A stretch of DNA of 64,000 nucleotides from Pseudo-nitzschia pungens (lineage: Eukaryota > Bacillariophyta > Bacillariophyceae > Bacillariales > Bacillariaceae), in assembly GCA_037355855.1 (NCBI GenBank), contig CM074758.1, positions 6,979,001 to 7,043,000 of the forward strand, in the 5' to 3' direction. The position numbers were made by a program, and so were the translations under genes. The notes below the pieces were generated by a model that was not told the origin of the DNA, made no database searches, and saw only the letters and a program-made list of their open reading frames with translations. This document shows positions 9,064-20,337 of the stretch, piece by piece (the first letter of the stretch is position 1; the number at the start of each line of letters is the position of its first letter).

Positions 9064-10085
9064 ATAAGCTCACCATCGATGCTCCTTTCTGTTCGGCCTC
9101 CATGTTCGGAGTGATACGATTCCCTTGCTGCCTTCATGTGAGCTTGGAAAGACTCATTGCTGCCGGAAAGGTCATGAGTTTGTGTATGGAAGGTCTCAGT
9201 GGTGGCGTTGGCTTTGTTGCCAGGCCCCTTGTAGTTCTTTGAGTACCTGTTCTTAGGGCACTCGGACCACTTGTGGTTATGGCCCTGAATGCGACAGGGG
9301 TTGGACTTCTTCTTGCTCTTGGGATTGGTCTTCTGGGTCCCAGAGCGCTTCCTGTTGTTGTTGTTAGAACTATTAGAATTGTTGGAACGTCTTCCAGTAT
9401 TCTTGTTGTTGTTCTTTTGTTTGCTGAGCCGATCAAGACTGCTCATATGGTCGACCAGGAACTGCGATGTGGTGTTCCGAGTGACCCCTTGGTGGATGCG
9501 TACATAGTCTTCTATCCAGGCATTTGGGTAGCTATGTAAGAGTATGGTGACTTGCTGGAGGTGGTCTAGATTGGTTACATACCCATGGAGCTTGGCTGTA
9601 TATTTCATGAGGGTTAGGAGTCGGTCTGTGTGATCTTTGCAGGTGGACTCCACCTTCTTTTTGCACGCCGGGCTCCGGAGATATATATGCATGATGTCCC
9701 TGGCGTCTTTGGCGTTGCAGTAGAGCTTGATAAAGGCTGCGAATGCTGAATCGAATCCTTGTCTTGTAAGAGGATATAATCTTTGTCCATTGGGTCGGGT
9801 GTTTCGCGTTAGAGATCTCCATTCGGTTTGTGCTTTAACACATAAGCAGCGTCCGAAATAGCGGATGAGCGCTGAGTCCTGTACACCTAAATCTTCCACT
9901 GCGTTTAGAAATGCTTCCTCGGTGTGGAGTAGCTCTTCTAGGCCTCCCTTATCTGTGAAGAGGGGGATCTTGACGCTGTCGGAATGGTCAGCATTGTCGT
10001 AGATCGAGAGCGTAATTAGCTTCGGCTTGGAGCTGTCGAAGGAGCTCTTGTAAGAGACCGGTGGTTCTCTGTAGATGCCGGACAT
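9051..10085 (-). CDS. gag: A1 gag (capsid/nucleocapsid-like)
   Basis: 344 residues from an ATG conserved in the related elements (M-S-G-I-Y-R-E-P-P). The N-terminal part is a helical gag-like region. A basic Asn/Ser-rich linker (K-N-N-N-K-N...) leads to a single finger C-R-I-Q-G-H-N-H-K-W-S-E-C, which is C-x4-H-x-H-x4-C and not the usual CCHC knuckle. It ends at W-L-P followed by TGA (9051-9053), the same stop found in A2, A' and D. Role inferred from position and homology: packaging of element RNA into virus-like particles. It is complete and uninterrupted. Confidence 0.85.
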   Translation of the reverse strand: MSGIYREPPVSYKSSFDSSKPKLITLSIYDNADHSDSVKIPLFTDKGGLEELLHTEEAFLNAVEDLGVQDSALIRYFGRCLCVKAQTEWRSLTRNTRPNGQRLYPLTRQGFDSAFAAFIKLYCNAKDARDIMHIYLRSPACKKKVESTCKDHTDRLLTLMKYTAKLHGYVTNLDHLQQVTILLHSYPNAWIEDYVRIHQGVTRNTTSQFLVDHMSSLDRLSKQKNNNKNTGRRSNNSNSSNNNNRKRSGTQKTNPKSKKKSNPCRIQGHNHKWSECPKNRYSKNYKGPGNKANATTETFHTQTHDLSGSNESFQAHMKAARESYHSEHGGRTERSIDGELIWLP

Positions 10086-10216
10086 GCTTGGAGGAGTTAG
10101 CTGAAGAGTTGCTCTTGTCAGGGGTACAAGTTGCCTCTGTTGTTGAGGCTTTTGTTGTTTCGATTTACTTGAGAGTTCAGTACTGAATTCTACTACTGTT
10201 CCTACGTGAAAGCGGA

Positions 10217-10228
10217 CAGTAATTACTG
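10217..10228 (-). promoter_or_regulatory. Conserved palindrome at primer-binding position (A1)
   Basis: CAGTAATTACTG, a perfect 12-bp palindrome, abuts the internal edge of the 5' LTR. The same 12 bases abut the 5' LTRs of E (4478-4489), C (34703-34714), D (35936-35947) and A' (42867-42878). This is where a tRNA primer-binding site would be expected, but the sequence does not begin TGG. Confidence 0.7.
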
Positions 10229-10520
10229 TGTAACACTCTAAGGTAGAAATTTCGGAGTAGTATGAATAATTGTGTGTTATTTCACTTTACGAGATGGGAT
10301 TAAAATTAGAGAGAGGAAATAATGAGCGATGAGGTCATCGCGACCTCTTCATATAATCTACATCCCTGTATATAACATATATTCTGTATGTAACCTTAAT
10401 CGTACGATCGCTCTCTTCTGTGTGCCTGTTCATACATACCGGATATCCATACATGTATATCATACATATAGGTACCGATTGAGTCCCATATGGGATTCGG
10501 TTAATTATTAATTCGTAGCT
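10229..10520 (-). repeat. A1 5' LTR, outer end truncated
   Basis: Starts TGTAACACTC next to the palindrome. It is co-linear with the LTR at 5542-5857 up to ATTCGTAGCTATA, after which the last ~25 bp are replaced by gag sequence of the oppositely oriented A2. Confidence 0.9.
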
Positions 10521-10523
10521 ATA

Positions 10524-11146
10524 TACCTGAGGAGCCCGGCCTGCAAGAAGAAAATCAAGTCCACCTGTAAGGACCACACCGATCGACTCATCACCCTCAT
10601 GAAATATATGTAACCAACCTGGACCACCTCCAGCAAGTCACTATCCTCCTCCACAGTTATCCAAACGCGTGGATCGAAGACTATGTACGAATCCACCAAG
10701 GGGTCACTCAGAACACTACGTCACAGTTCATTGTGGACCATATGAGCAGCCTCGATCGACTCAGCAAACAGAATAAAAACAACAAGAGTAATGGAAGACG
10801 TTCCACCAATTCCAATAGTTCTAACAACAACCGGAAGCGCTCTGGACACCAGAAGAATAATCCCAAGAGCAAGAAGAAGTCCAACCCCTGTCGCATTCAA
10901 GGCCACGACCACGATTGGTCCAAATGCCCCAAGAACAGGTACTCAAAGAACTACAAAGGTAATGGCAATAGAGCCAACACCACCACTGAAACCTTCCACA
11001 CTCAAACTCATGACCTCTCCGGCAGCAACGAGTCTTTCCAAGCTCACATGAATGCAGCTGTCGAGGCGGCAAGAGAATCCTATCACTCCGAACACGGAGG
11101 AAGAACAGAAAGGAGCATCGATGGTGAGCTCATTTGGCTCCCATGA
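10524..11146 (+). pseudogene. gag: A2 gag, 5'-truncated and with an internal deletion
   Basis: Only the C-terminal part remains. A small deletion near 10608 makes a stop right after M-K-Y-M. The last open part (10733-11146, 137 codons) has the Asn/Ser-rich basic linker and the finger C-R-I-Q-G-H-D-H-D-W-S-K-C. It ends W-L-P-TGA (11144-11146), and the pol frame continues without a shift directly after this TGA. Confidence 0.85.
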
Positions 11147-14100
11147 TTGCACAAGCAATTCTCCACCAAAACGAGACCCAAGGGTCCACCAAAAACAGCA
11201 ATCACCTTGCCTCCGGCGCCACAGGCCCTGGATGCCAGTACAGCACAGCTGACTGGGATGACGCAAGGAGGAGATCTCCCGGAGAAAAAGGGGAAGGAAC
11301 CTACAGGATGGAGTATTCCTGTTGAGCGCTCAGCAAAGACTGCAACAGCAGCAAAGAAAACAGTTCGATTCTCCGAAGAGAGCAATATGAACATGGATCC
11401 GAATCGAAATCAAACGAATCGATCCAAGGGTACAACAGACGCATCAGCATCGACCAACGCGATCGATCGAAATAAGACAGCAGCAATAAACCAACCACTC
11501 TTGTCTCTAGCAAGAAATTGGTCTACGGGTACAGCAAAAAATCTCCATTGCAACACCCAAAACTCCAAAGACTACACCAAAGGAGGTGCGCTGGAGCAAA
11601 ATTATTTAAAGCTGCTGTCGCCTACTGGAAAGCCAGTAGAACAGGCATCGAATAAGAGCAACGTGGCTCCTATTCTTTTAACAAAAGTACAGTACATACA
11701 AGGCATACCAACGAAATCAAGACCACTTCTCGCGCTACTAGATAGTGGATCATCCGTAACTCTAATCAACAAAAGAGCGCTGCCATTTGGCACACTACCA
11801 ATCAGAAGCAAGCATCGAGTCATAACCACCACAGCAAATGGAAACTTCGATACTACAGAATACATCATCATGAAGAACCTCAACCTACAAGAGTTCGGCA
11901 ACTACACCATCAACAAACAACAAGCACGACTCTTCCATTCCCCCGACTGCAGATATGATCTAATACTAGGCAGAGATTTCCTCCACCTAGCACAGATTAA
12001 TCTCCTATTCAAAGAAGGAGCAGTCCAATGGATGGATCGTACTATCCCAATGAAAGATACCTCTCTATACCACGAGTCGAACCATACTACACTTATGGAA
12101 GAACTCGAAGACGCCGAACTCTTTGCTGAGGACCTCTCCTTTGCCAATCCATACAAGTCCAAGGTGATCCTAGACAGGGCCTACCAAGAAACGGATCCAG
12201 CAACAGTGGCGCAACAACAGAGCCACATGTCCAAAACAGAGCAGCAGCAGTTCCAAGCAATATTAAACAAGTATCCTAATGTCTTCAACGGCGAATTAGG
12301 AAAATATCCACACAAGAAGATCTCTCTAAGACTAAAGCCCGGATCCAAGCCCATCCACAAGAAGCCTTATCCAGTCGCATACAAAAGAGAAGACCTATTC
12401 AAAAGGGAGCTCCAGAATCTATGCAATGATGGAGTACTCAAACGATGCACTGGACCAGCTGAATGGGCATTCCCTACCTTTATTGTCCCAAAGAAAGACA
12501 ACAGAGTTAGATGGGTATCAGACTTCAGAGAACTCAATGAACTCCTTGAGCGCCGACCATATCCAATCCCACGAATACAAGATATCATGAACAAGCGTGG
12601 CAAGTATACCCACTTCACCAAGATCGACTTATCCATGCAATACTACTGCTTCGAACTGGATGACGCAAGCAAGAAACTATGTACCATAGTCACCCCCTAT
12701 GGATGTTATGAGTACCAGCGTCTACCAATGGGTGTCAAAGTCTCTCCAGATGTTGCCCAGCAACTAATGGAAGATATCCTACAAGACACTGACTGCACTG
12801 TTTATATTGATGACATTGGCATATGGACTGATGGATCCTTTGACCTCCACATGAAGACCATTGACAAGATCCTAGACCGGCTCAACCAAAATGGACTCAA
12901 GTGCAACCCACTCAAATGTGATTGGGCCGTACAAGAAACTGACTTCCTTGGATATTGGATGACTCCAACAGCAGTTAAGCCATGGAGGAAGAAGATCGAA
13001 GCCATTCTCCAAATGGATCGACCTCGCTCTGTCACTCAAGTCAAGTCCTTTCTAGGAGCAGTTGGATACTACCAAGACATGTGGCCCCGAAGATCTCATG
13101 TCCTAGCCCCTCTATTTGATATCACTGGAACTCCAAAAACTCCTCAACCAGCTACCATCAAAGGCAAGCAAAGAAAAGTTCCTTCAGCTTTCACTTGGGG
13201 ACCTGCTCAAGATAAAGCCTTTCAAGAAATGAAAGCAATGGTGGCAGCGGATGCGCTGAACACCTATCCAGACCTCAACAAGCCCTTTGAACTGTACACT
13301 GATGCCTCAGACCTGCAACTTGGCGCTGCCATACTACAAGATGGCAAGCCCATAGCCTATTGGTCCAAGAAACTATCTGATGCCCAAAAGAACTATACTA
13401 CTATGGAGAAAGAACTCCTAGCGATTGTACTCTGCTGCAAGGAGTACAGAAAAATGCTACTTGGTGGTGTTATCAATGTATACACTGACCCTAAAAACCT
13501 TACCTTCAGAACCTTATCGGTCCAGCGAGTCCTCCGGTGGAGACTATTCCTTGAAGAATTTGGTGTCAATCTCACCTATGTTGAAGGTAAGAAGAATGTT
13601 CTTGCTGACGCCTTCTCCAGACTCCCCAGGATGGATCCACCTACTGAAGGGAAGAAAGCCCTTTCCAAGGGCACTCTTATCGATTTCTTGAAACTTGAAG
13701 TGCCCAAACAAGATGAAGAATTGTTTTTAGCAGAGTTCCCGAACCTCTTCCAGCACTTATGCAATGACGCAGACAGCGAACTACAAGCCTGCTTGCTGAA
13801 TAATGAGTGTCTAGTTAACCTACCAAATAACCAAGACCTGGAATGCCCAGTGAACTATTCCAATATTTACCTCCATCAACAGAAAGATCCTACCATCAAG
13901 TTCAAGATTCAATCCAAAGCCTTCTTCTAACAAGAATTAGAAGGAAACAACATCCTCTGCTATGCCAACCAAGCTAACCCAGACAACTGGCGCATATACA
14001 TACCAAGTTCTCTTTCCAATGATACCATCAAATGGTACCATCTCCTATTGGGTCATTGTGGATCCACCAGGCTATATCAAACTATTTCCACAAGATTCTA

Positions 14101-15115
14101 CCTCGACAACCTATCCAATCTTTGCAAGACTTACATCTGCCCCAACAGCTGCATTAAATACAAGAACCAACATGCCAAATATGGGAAGCTACCACAGAAA
14201 GAAGCCCCACTGGCACCATTCAACGAGGTGCATGTTGATCTTATAGGACCATGGAAAATTACAGGGCAGGGCAAGCATTATAACTTCAAAGCTCTAACCT
14301 GTATTGACCCAGTAACTAACCTCCTGGAGATCATACGAATCAGAGACAAGTCTTCCCAACATGTATCAGACCAATTCAAGAACTGTTGGCTCTCAAGATA
14401 CCCAAGACCCATCAGATGCGTCCACGACAATGGTGGTGAATTCCTAGGAGCTGAATTCCAGACTACTCTCAAGCAGTATGGGATCCAGTCCATTCCTACC
14501 ACTGTGAAGAACCCCCAGTCGAATGCCATCTGTGAAAGAGTCCACCACACAGTGGCTGATATTCTCAGAGTTTTAGTTCATGTGAATCCTCCTCAAGTCA
14601 ACACCAGAGCCAGTCAGCTCATGGACAATGCGCTGGCAACCTGCATGCATGCCTCCCGGTGCGCAGTCAACGCTGCCTTACAGGCATTCCCAGGGTCCCT
14701 AGTATTCAATCGGGACATGCTGATTGATCTACCACTAACATCCAACCTGTTAGCTCTGCAACAGCTCCGGCAACAAGGAATTAACAAGAATCTGCTCAGA
14801 GATAATGCCAAAAGAATCAATCACACCTTCCAAGTAAATGATAAGGTATGGATACAAGAACCGGATCCAGACAAGCTCCAACCTAGAAAGATCGGTCCTT
14901 TTCCAATCACACAAGTCAACGCAAATGGAACTGTAAAACTGCAAAGAGCTCCCTCAGTGATAGAAACGGTGAATATTCGAAAGCTTACGCCGTATCGAGA
15001 ACCATCGGATGAATCCACAGTAAGTCAATCAAATCAGTCGGAGTCTACACCGGCTGAATCAGCAGCTCCATTTAACGAGATACATGTGGATCTCATAGGC
15101 CCATGGAAGATTTGA
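11147..15115 (+). pseudogene. pol: A2 pol polyprotein, one internal stop
   Basis: One frame from 11147 to 15115, interrupted only by TAA at 13928-13930 where related copies have a Tyr codon. Domains: protease D-S-G-S-S near residue 198; RT with Y-I-D-D-I-G-I-W near 552; RNase H (Y-T-D-A-S-D near 717; the usual T-D-H-K-N is T-D-P-K-N here); integrase with zinc-binding H/H/C/C, then catalytic Asp (H-V-D-L-I-G-P), Asp (V-H-D-N-G-G-E-F) and Glu (I-C-E-R-V). The first codon after the gag TGA is TTG, so there is no ATG at the start; expression through the stop is inferred. The extreme C terminus (from about 15065) repeats the integrase segment P-F-N-E-I-H-V-D-L-I-G-P-W-K-I before the stop, a duplication of sequence at 14213-14263. 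Confidence 0.88.
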
Positions 15116-15192
15116 GCCAATCAAATGACTCAGATTGCTCCATGAGTCACTGGTCGGCTTAACTGTGGGATTCCTTCAATCATGAGGCACTA

Positions 15193-15510
15193 TGTAACAT
15201 GCTAGCGTAGGCTAGTAGTGTTACGAATTAATAATTAACCGAATCCCACATGGGATTCAATCGATACCTACATGTATGATATACATGTATGGATATCCGG
15301 TATGTACGAACGGGCATATAGAAGAGAGCGATCGTACGATTAAGGTTACATACAGAATATATGTTATATACAGGGATGTAGATTATATAAAGAGATCGCG
15401 ATGACCTCATCGCTCATTATTTCATCTCTTTAATTTCAATCCCATCTCGTAAAGTGAAATAACACACAATTATTCATACTACTCCGAAATTTCTACCTTA
15501 GAGTGTTACA
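15193..15510 (+). repeat. A2 3' LTR
   Basis: 318 bp, TGTAACATGC...GAGTGTTACA. It matches the A1 LTRs in inverted orientation. It abuts the family B fragment at 15511, where B's reverse transcriptase is broken after P-L-P-R-I. Confidence 0.9.
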
Positions 15511-16454
15511 ATCCGTGGTAGTGGGAATGGTTTCCTTTGGATTGCGGCGTTCATCTTCCGGAAGTCTGAAAGGACCCAAATGTCCCCTGTCTTTTTGGGT
15601 TGACAAAAGGTAGGAGATGCCCATGGTGAGTCATCATCATGGGGGAGTTTCTCCAGGACTCCAATATCGCAGAGCCTGTCAATTTCTTTCCGAAGGGCTT
15701 GCTCAAAGGCATGGGGCACTGAGTAGTACCTTTGCCGGGCCGGTTTGACCCCTGGTTGGAGTTCGATTGATACCGGGTCTATATTCTTGAGTAGTCCCAG
15801 ACCTCCTCCAAAGAGTGTCAGGAATTTCTTTAGTGTTTTCTTCAAGGCTTCCTTGGACGCGTCTGTAATCTCCAGTTCATTGACCATAGCGTCTATATCG
15901 ACTTTGGAGTAATCTGCGTCCAGGATTTTGGATTGCCTCTCTTCCTCCAGTTGGAGGATTGGACTTTGTGTATTGGCAAAGAATACTGCCTCACATTTGT
16001 CTGGGTCGGCGAGCTCCCCCATTCCCTTCATGGGGATGGAGTCACCCTGCCACTCAATCGTACGGGAACTGTATTTGATATCCAGTTCCAGTTGTGCCAT
16101 CAGATCCAATCCTATGATCATGTTGTAGGGCACCTCCTCATGGTGATGGTATTCATCCACTTGGAAGGTCCATTTGATGGTCTTGGAGTTTGAAAATTCT
16201 ATCAGCCTTAGTCCCACTGAAGCCGCAGACTTGGTTCGAAACTTGCCTCCGTACATGTTGTAGGTGACAGATCTCTGGTCTCGGTTCGTTAGTTGACTTC
16301 GGTTGACAAAGTGCCTTAAGATAATGGATTTGGAGCAACCGGAGTCTAGTAGGCCCCAGAGCATCCTTCCCCTTCCTTTGTGGTCCAATACCTCCACACA
16401 GACGTCCGCAAACCTGTTGATTATGCGAGGCCCGGTGTGGATGGTATCAGTCAT
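15511..16454 (-). pseudogene. pol: Family B Gypsy pol fragment: protease and start of RT (B1, middle piece)
   Basis: The minus strand from ATG (16452-16454) encodes a retropepsin-like domain (L-L-D-S-G-C-S-K-S near residue 37) and then the N-terminal RT region to K-P-F-P-L-P-R-I, where it runs into the A2 LTR. It is near identical to the B2 copy at 57.7-58.7 kb. The start ATG overlaps the gag stop in ATGA. It is truncated by insertion or rearrangement, so it is not functional. It is the middle piece of the proposed single B1 element. Confidence 0.88.
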
Positions 16455-16962
16455 TCAGTTGTGGGATCCTTTCTTTTTGAAGGTCTTTCTGTACTTTCTT
16501 CAGTACTCCTTGAGTTCTCGTTCAGAGATATCAATCTCGTCATCTGAAACCTCATGGTCAGCTTGGGCCGTGGCCAGCACATATGAGTACTCATGGTTTG
16601 ATAGATTCCTTCCCCAGTGGGGTTTGGGATGTTGCTCATTGTCTGAGTCTTCTTTCGCCACAAAATGCTCCTTGAGCAAGTTGATGGTTTCCTGGTCAAA
16701 TTTCCCATTCTTGGAGGGGCCTCCGGTTAGTTTCCAGCATTTGCCGGCGTGGACCTTGCCACAAGTTTTGCAGAGCTGTTTGTTGCTGTTGTCCATAGGG
16801 CGCTTCTTTTTGCCAGGAGACTTTCCATGGTTGTTTCCTCCCCCAGAAGTGGCCTTGGAGTTCTTCTTGGCGCCGCCATTCTTCTTTTCTAGATCGTTGA
16901 TGCGCTTCTGGAGGTCTTCCTCCTTCCGGATGGTGGTTTCCAGATTTTCGAGCTTGTCAACA
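16452..16962 (-). pseudogene. gag: Family B gag, C-terminal fragment (B1)
   Basis: Begins at V-D-K-L-E-N-L-E with heptad leucines (short coiled coil). A Lys/Asn-rich basic stretch follows, then the zinc-knuckle-like C-K-T-C-G-K-V-H-A-G-K-C and an acidic tail, ending at GAATGA, whose TGA overlaps the pol ATG. At about 16962 it is fused to the pol of element D after Q-Q-K-D-P-T. The missing N-terminal part lies at 36205-37087, with only about six codons lost between the two pieces. Confidence 0.85.
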
Positions 16963-19724
16963 GTGGGGTCCTTTTGCTGATGGAGATATATCTTGGTATA
17001 GTTAACCGGGCATTCCATGTCTTGGTTGTTTGGTGGATTGACTAGACACTCATTGTTCAGCAAACAGGAGTATAATTCCTGATCTGCGTCATTGCATAAG
17101 TGCTGGAATAGGTTCGGGAACTCTGCTAAAAACAGTTCTTCATCTTGCTTGGGGACTTCAAGTTTCAAGAAATCGATTAAGGTGCCCTTACCAAGGGCTT
17201 CTTTCTTCCCCACAGTGGGTGGATCCATCCAGGGGAGCCTGGAGAAGGCATCAGCAAGAACATTCTTCTTGCCTTCAACATAGGTGAGGTTAACGCCAAA
17301 TTCTTCCAGGAATAGTCTCCAGCGGAGGACTTGTTGGACGGAAAGTGTTCGGAATGTAAGGTTCTTATGGTCAGTGTATACATTGATAACTCCACCAAGG
17401 AGCATTTTCCTGTACTCTTTGCAACACAGGCCTATTGCGAGGAGTTCTTTTTCCATGGTAGTGTAATTCTTCTGGGCATCAGATAGTTTCTTGGACCAAT
17501 AGGCTATGGGCTTGCCATCTTGTATTATGGCCGCGCCTAGCTGTAGGTCTGAGGCATCAGTATACAGTTCAAAGGGCTTGTTGAGGTCTGGATAGGTATT
17601 CAGCGCATCTGCTGCCACCATTGCTTTCATCTCTTGGAAGGCTTTGTCTTGAGCAGGTCCCCAAGTGAAGGCTGAATGAGCTTTTCTTTGCTTGGCTTTG
17701 ATGGCAGCTGCTTGAGGAGTCTTTTGCTTGGGGGTTCCAGTGATATCAAAGAGAGGAGCTAGGACATGAGATCTGCGCAGCCACATATCTCTGTAGTATC
17801 CTACTGCTCCTAGAAAGGACTTGACTTTGGTCACAGTTCTTGGCCGATCCATATGTAGAATGGCTTCGATCTTCTTTCTCCATGGCTTAACTGCTGTGGG
17901 TGTCATCCAATATCCGAGGAAGTCAGTCTCTTGTACAGCCCAATCACACTTGAGTGGGATGCACTTGAGTCCATTCTGGTTGAGCCGGTCTAGGATCTTG
18001 TCCATAGTTTTCATATGTAGATCAAAGGATCCATCAGTCCAGATACCAATATCATCAATATAAACAGTGCAGTCAGTGTCTTGTAGGATATCTTCCATGA
18101 GTTGTTGAGCAACATCCGGAGAGACTTTGACACCCATTGGTAGGTGCTGGTATTCATAGCAACCATATGGTGTGACTATGGTACAGTGCTTCTTGCTTGC
18201 GTCATCCAGTTCAAAGCAGTAGTATTGCATGGATAAGTCAATCTTGGTGAAGTGGGTATACTTGCCACGCTTGTTCATGATGTCTTATATCCTTGGTATG
18301 GAATAAGGTCTTCTTTCAAGGAGTTCATTCAGTTCTCTGAAGTCTAATACCCATCTAACTCTGTTGTCTTTCTTTGGTACTATGAAGGTTGGGAAAGCCC
18401 ATTCAGCTGGTCCAGTGCATCTCTTGAGTACTCCATCATTACAAAGATTCTGGAGCTCCCTTTTGAATAGGTCTTCTCCTTTGTATGCGACTGGATATGG
18501 CTTCTTGTGTATAGGCTTGGATCCGGGCTTGAGTCTTAGGGAGATCTTCTTGTGTGGATATTTCCCTAATTCTCCATTGAAGACATTAGGATACTTGCTT
18601 AGTATTGCTTGGAACTGTTGTTGCTCTACTTTGGACATGTGGGACTGTTGCTGCGCAACTGTAGATGGATCTGTTTCTTGGTAGGCTCTGTCTAGGATCA
18701 CCTTGGACTTGTATGGATTGGCAAAGGAGATATCATCAGCAAAGAGTTCAGCGTCTTCTAGTTCTTCCATGAGCATGTTGTAGTTGTCATGGTATAAGGA
18801 GGTGTCCTTCATAGGAATGGTTCTATCCATCCATTGTACTGCGCCTTCTTTGAATAGGAGATTGATCTTTGCTAGGTGGAGGAAGTCTCTGCCTAGTATC
18901 AAATCGTATTTGCAGTTGGGGGAATGGAAGAGCCTTGCCTCTTGTCGATCGATGGTATAGTTGCCAAACTCTTGTAGCGTGAGGTTCTTCATGATGATGT
19001 ATTCTGTAGTATCAAAGCTTCCATTCGCTGTAGTAGTTAGGACTTGATGCTTGCGTTGGAGTGGCATTGTGCCAAATGGTAGTGCTCTTTTGTTGATTAG
19101 AGTTCCGGAGGATTCACTATCTAGTAGCGCTAGTAGTGGTCTTGCTTTGAGAGGAATGCCTTGTATGAACTGTATATTGGTTACTAGAATAGGAGCCACG
19201 TTGCTCTCATTCGGTGCCTGTTCTGCTGTATTTTTAGTTGTATTTCCAGCAGTCGACAGTAGCTTAAAATAATTTTGCTCCAGCGCACCTCCTTTGGTGT
19301 AGTCTTTGGAGTTTCCGGGATTGCAGTAGAGATTTTTGGCTGTACCAGTAGACCAATTCCTTGCTAGAGACAAGAGTGGTCCATTTGTTGCTGCTGTCTT
19401 ATTTGGATCGATAGTGATCGATAAATGTGTCTGTTGTACCCTTGGATTGATTCGGTTGTTTTCGATTCGGATCCACGTTCGATATATCCTGTAGGATGTT
19501 TCGAACGAATTGTTTTTGCTGCTGTGGTAGCAGGCTTTGCTGAGCTTTCAACAGGAATACTCCATCCTGTAGGTTCCTTCCCCTCTTTATCTGGGAGATC
19601 TCCTCCATGCTGTCATCCCAGACAGCAGGGCTGTGCTGGCATCCAGTTCCTGGGGAGCTGGAGGCAAGGTGATTGCTGGTTTAGGTGGAGCTCGGGGCTT
19701 CTTGTTAGGCTTGGAGCCTTGGAG
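16963..19724 (-). pseudogene. pol: Element D pol (protease-RT-RNase H), integrase lost
   Basis: Gypsy pol of the A group on the minus strand. The protease is at about 19135, but its motif reads D-S-E-S-S instead of D-S-G-S-S, so the flap-side Gly of the catalytic triad is lost. RT is split by TAA (18282-18284) for Gln just before D-I-M-N-K-R. It continues with Y-I-D-D, RNase H (Y-T-D-A-S-D, T-D-H-K-N) and stops at H-Q-Q-K-D-P-T, where it joins family B gag. Upstream of the protease there are frameshifts around 19400-19600. Integrase and the 3' LTR were removed by the deletion that produced this junction. Confidence 0.85.
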
Positions 19725-19984
19725 TCAGGGGAGCCAGATGAGTTCCCCATCGATACTTCTTTCAGTTCGGCCTCCATGTTCTGAGTGGTATAGGTCCCTT
19801 GCTGCTTGCATGTGCGCTTGGAAGGACTCGTTGCTTCCGGAGACAAGGTGAGCTTGAGTATGGAAGGTTTCAGCTTGCTTGGCAGTAGATCCCTTGTTGT
19901 AGTTCTTGGAGAACTTGTTCTTTGGGCACTCTGACCAATCGTGGTTGTGACCGGGGATCCGGCATGGATTGGACTTCTTCTTAT
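19725..19984 (-). pseudogene. gag: Element D gag, C-terminal piece
   Basis: Encodes K-K-S-N-P-C-R-I-P-G-H-N-H-D-W-S-E-C and the rest of gag to W-L-P-TGA (19725-19727). It is the continuation of the gag piece at 35037-35819; the two were separated by insertion of element C, with CTTAT duplicated (19980-19984 and 35037-35041). The TGA is followed by CTC with pol in the same frame, at least until the first frameshift. Confidence 0.85.
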
Positions 19985-20307
19985 TGTTACGGTCTAGAGT
20001 AGAAATTTCGGAGTAGTATGGAAATTGTGAATGTTTAGATACTTTACGAGATATTGTTACGTGAAATTAAGAATGGAGACATATAAAATTTGAGGTCGCG
20101 AGCATAGCCACATTTTGGCATGCTCTGCCATAAATGTTGATTGATTGTCGGTTCCCACGATTAGGCATATATCCTATTCTGGGACTCGACCATAATAGTT
20201 AGAACACATATCGAAATGTATTCATGACTGAAGATATCATATTCGATTCCCATATGGGATTCGTTTAATTATTCAGTCGTGACTGCTAGCTATGCTAGCC
20301 CGTCACA
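19985..20307 (-). repeat. Element C 3' LTR
   Basis: 323 bp, TGTTACGGTC...CCGTCACA in plus orientation. Inverted ends TGTTAC/GTCACA. Close relative of the A' LTR. Confidence 0.9.
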
Positions 20308-20337
20308 TAGTGCCCCATGATTGAACGAATCCTATAT

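Larger units (their letters stand above)
5542..10520 (-). mobile_element. Ty3/Gypsy element A1 (gag-pol, integrase core deleted)
   Basis: A minus-strand LTR retrotransposon: 5' LTR (10229-10520, truncated at its outer end), gag (10085-9051), pol (to 5935) and 3' LTR (5542-5857). Domain order is protease, reverse transcriptase, RNase H, integrase, which defines Ty3/Gypsy. The integrase is cut off just after its first catalytic Asp by an internal deletion. The outer ~25 bp of the right LTR is missing where it abuts the inverted copy A2, so the target duplication cannot be verified (left flank GTCGC). Confidence 0.9.
10521..15510 (+). mobile_element. Ty3/Gypsy element A2 (5' truncated)
   Basis: Plus-strand sister of A1, joined head to head with it. 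It lacks the 5' LTR and the first two thirds of gag, starting at the codons for L-R-S-P-A-C-K-K-K. It retains a full pol and a 318-bp 3' LTR. The 3' flank is ATCCG, followed by minus-strand family B sequence. A1 and A2 together form an imperfect inverted repeat with arms of about 4 kb. Confidence 0.88.
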
